From the NCBI GenBank assembly GCA_902786245.1, contig CADABS010000012.1:1-44446 (forward strand): a stretch of DNA of 44,446 nt. The letters are read 5' to 3'. Positions 42,714 through 44,446 of this stretch are shown one piece after another. The stretch is from an uncultured Erysipelotrichaceae bacterium (lineage in GTDB: Bacteria; Bacillota_I; Bacilli_A; Erysipelotrichales; Erysipelotrichaceae). Both the position numbers and the translations under genes were made by a program. The notes beneath the pieces were generated by a model. That model worked only from the letters and a program-made list of their open reading frames with translations. It was not told the origin of the DNA and made no database searches. Each line of letters opens with the position of its first letter. Position 1 is the first letter of the stretch.

Positions 42714-42738
42714 AAAAAGACCGTACATCTCTGTACAG
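42714..42738 (-). terminator. Terminator after the SpoIIE-type phosphatase gene
   Basis: On the minus strand CTGTACA (42738-42732) pairs with TGTACGG (42727-42721), with one G-U pair, across GAGA, followed closely by TTTTT (42718-42714). Confidence 0.75.
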
Positions 42739-42744
42739 CCTGCT

Positions 42745-44367
42745 TCATGACTGCTGTTTTCCTCTGTATTCAAAACACATCATCGTCAGATCATCGAACT
42801 GATCTTCATCTCCGGCAAAGGCATCAACGGCTTCATGCATCTTTTCAAGAACACCGCGGGGATCCAGTGACAGACCGCTGTTGAGGGTCGTGATCATCCG
42901 TTCTTCCCCGAACAGCTGCCTATCCTTGTCTGTCGCCTCCGGCAGACCGTCGGTATAGATGAACAGGCGGGTGCCGGGTTCGAGCTGCAGCTCATAATCC
43001 CGGTAGACGGTATCTTCCATGGCACCGATGACCAGACCGTGTCTGTCTTTCAGGATTTCATACTGTCCGCCGGGTTTCCGGATGACCGGATACTCATGAC
43101 CGGCATTGGACGCTGTCATGCGGCCGCTGGATATTTCCAGAATGCCCAGCCATACCGTCACGAACATCTGTTCCGGATTGTCGGCGCAGATCGCGCGGTT
43201 GGCGGCTTCGAGGATGGCACTCGGCGAATGCATGATATGCGCGTTGTTGGCAATGATGATCTTGGAGGCCATCATAAACAGTGAAGCGGGAATTCCCTTG
43301 CCGCTGACATCTGCCATGACCAGGCACAGATGATCTTCATCCAGCAGGATGAAATCATAGAAATCGCCGCCGACTTCCGTGGCCGGATCCATGACTGCGT
43401 AGATATCGAATTCATTTCTGTCCGGAAAGGCCGGGAATCTGCTCGGCAGCATGCTCGACTGGATCTTTGCGGCAAGACTGAGCTCGGTTTCGATCCTTTC
43501 TTTCTCGGCGGTAATATTCTGGATATCATTGATATACATTTTCATGCGCTCGGTCAGCGAACTGAACGAGGCTGCGAGTTTCTGCGTTTCATCCTGTCCC
43601 GATTTCTCATCCCAGACAAAGTCGAGGTTATTCCCTTCGATCTCGGATACTTTCCGGGTAAGCTTGCGGATCGGTTCGACGATGCGGTTGGAGACTTTCA
43701 GGGATCTCTGCAGCACGAGGATGACGGTTGCGGCTAGTACCAGGAAAATGATGACGACAGCCGACCGCAGATTTGCGGCAGTGTCTTTCTCAGCGTCGGT
43801 ACTGATCTCATACAGAGACGTCCGCAGTTCATAGACGGCTTCTTCCACTTCTTCCTTGGACAGGAAAATCAGGAAAGACCAGCCTGCTTCCTTCATCGGT
43901 GCATATGCGGCATAGTACATGACACCGTCGATTTCAATGACGGCGATGTCCGATTCTCCGGCAGCTGCTTTTTCCAGGATCTGCGTCAGAACCCGGTTCT
44001 GTTCCGTGCCCAGTCCCGAGCCGGTGTCGCCGGATGCCAGGGTTCCGGAGGTGAACGTTGTGAAAATGACTTCCCCTTTTGCGTTGATGATGCACGCATC
44101 GCCGGTTTCACCGATATCTGCGCTCTTGACGAGATTCTCGATGTCATTCAGGTAGATGCCGCCGCCGGCAACACCCATCAGTTCTCCGTCTTTTCTGACC
44201 GGCACACCGCACATGATGCCGAGCAGCGATGTATGGATATCCTTTGTGACCGATGAGATATAGACATCGCCGGTCTCTTTTGCGCCGATGTACCATGGCC
44301 GTTTTTTCGCATCCAGCGGAATCAGGACGCCGTCTTTATCATATTTATTAAAGCCGTTTTTGCACAT
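42745..44367 (-). CDS. dCACHE-HAMP-SpoIIE (PP2C) phosphatase, 5'-truncated
   Basis: A 540-residue frame containing the distal part of a double-CACHE sensor (RPWYIGAKETG, then GVAGGGIYLNDIENLV), one membrane helix (about 200-222), a HAMP domain (about 223-275), a coiled linker and a SpoIIE/RsbU-type PP2C phosphatase (about 300-535: EVGGDFYDF, MADVSGKGIPASL, SNAGHEYP, TDGLPEA, DDLTMM). It would dephosphorylate an anti-sigma-factor antagonist or similar protein. The expected N-terminal helix and first CACHE half are missing. In-frame stops lie just upstream of ATG 44367 and there is no ribosome site, so the gene is truncated or disrupted. Confidence 0.8.
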   Translation of the reverse strand: MCKNGFNKYDKDGVLIPLDAKKRPWYIGAKETGDVYISSVTKDIHTSLLGIMCGVPVRKDGELMGVAGGGIYLNDIENLVKSADIGETGDACIINAKGEVIFTTFTSGTLASGDTGSGLGTEQNRVLTQILEKAAAGESDIAVIEIDGVMYYAAYAPMKEAGWSFLIFLSKEEVEEAVYELRTSLYEISTDAEKDTAANLRSAVVIIFLVLAATVILVLQRSLKVSNRIVEPIRKLTRKVSEIEGNNLDFVWDEKSGQDETQKLAASFSSLTERMKMYINDIQNITAEKERIETELSLAAKIQSSMLPSRFPAFPDRNEFDIYAVMDPATEVGGDFYDFILLDEDHLCLVMADVSGKGIPASLFMMASKIIIANNAHIMHSPSAILEAANRAICADNPEQMFVTVWLGILEISSGRMTASNAGHEYPVIRKPGGQYEILKDRHGLVIGAMEDTVYRDYELQLEPGTRLFIYTDGLPEATDKDRQLFGEERMITTLNSGLSLDPRGVLEKMHEAVDAFAGDEDQFDDLTMMCFEYRGKQQS

Positions 44368-44446
44368 GAGTGCTAATAACAGGCTTAATTCCCATTATTT
44401 CTGCTGAAGTATTCTCTATATTTCAGTGAAACTGCGGATTGAAATG
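44368..44446. other. Sequence upstream of the truncated phosphatase gene
   Basis: No coding match to the missing CACHE N-terminus is seen in any frame. The phosphatase frame contains TAG and TAA here. Next to the start codon the minus strand reads TTAGCACTC, identical to one half of the CIRCE heat-shock operator, but the second half is absent at the expected nine-base distance. This may mark a rearrangement or insertion junction. Confidence 0.4.

Noticed and set aside
44368-44390. Complete CIRCE heat-shock operator
   Set aside because: Only one nine-base half is present; the second half is missing at the required spacing, so HrcA control is not supported.

Overview
The window is a chromosomal segment of a low-to-mid GC Gram-positive (Bacillota) bacterium. 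The evidence is strong AGGAGG-type ribosome binding sites, lipoprotein signal peptides, a C69 dipeptidase, YfhO, a UbiA-type glycolipid enzyme, LUD and DUF1622 proteins, compact convergent gene pairs sharing bidirectional terminators, and gut-anaerobe metabolism (class I fumarase, malic enzyme, extracytosolic flavin reductase). The gene set resembles an Erysipelotrichales-type gut anaerobe, but that placement is inference. No rRNA, tRNA, CRISPR array or phage was seen. The left edge carries the end of an IS200/IS605-type element (TnpB tail plus omegaRNA-like hairpin). The right edge carries a 5'-truncated sensor phosphatase.

Layout. 1-3530: TnpB remnant; AEC permease; a three-gene operon (Imm32-like protein, lipoprotein, 2-hydroxyacid dehydrogenase). 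3534-8099, minus strand: carB with a leader that appears to encode a small peptide running into an intrinsic terminator, then a PfkB-type 2-keto-3-deoxygluconate kinase. 8100-16850: a structured intergenic region, a small HExxH membrane protein, an MFS carrier divergent from a nitroreductase across a perfect palindrome, a NodB deacetylase with Ig-like domains, a VOC protein, MATE and EamA transporters, a serine hydrolase and a LUD protein. 16888-21093: SGNH hydrolase, pgi, a metallophosphoesterase lipoprotein and the collapsed remnant of a second one.

21069-28930, minus strand, is the most unusual part: a three-gene signalling operon. It encodes an APC amino-acid permease fused to an intact GGDEF diguanylate cyclase, a soluble multi-PAS hybrid histidine kinase with two receiver domains, and a REC-GGDEF-EAL-GGDEF protein in which only the EAL phosphodiesterase looks catalytic. 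The set contains a probable c-di-GMP source tied to a transporter, a phosphorelay kinase and a receiver-controlled c-di-GMP sink. No exact precedent for the gene set is known to me.

29098-36988: C69 dipeptidase, a secreted flavinylated FAD reductase, a UbiA prenyltransferase and a YfhO membrane protein. 37049-39320: a TetR regulator with its probable operator and a small partner gene, an HD-domain protein, and RlmA. 39314-42635, minus strand: a tightly overlapping C4-acid operon, fumarase alpha - fumarase beta - DUF523 - malic enzyme - DUF1622. 42745-44367: dCACHE-HAMP-SpoIIE phosphatase lacking its N-terminus.
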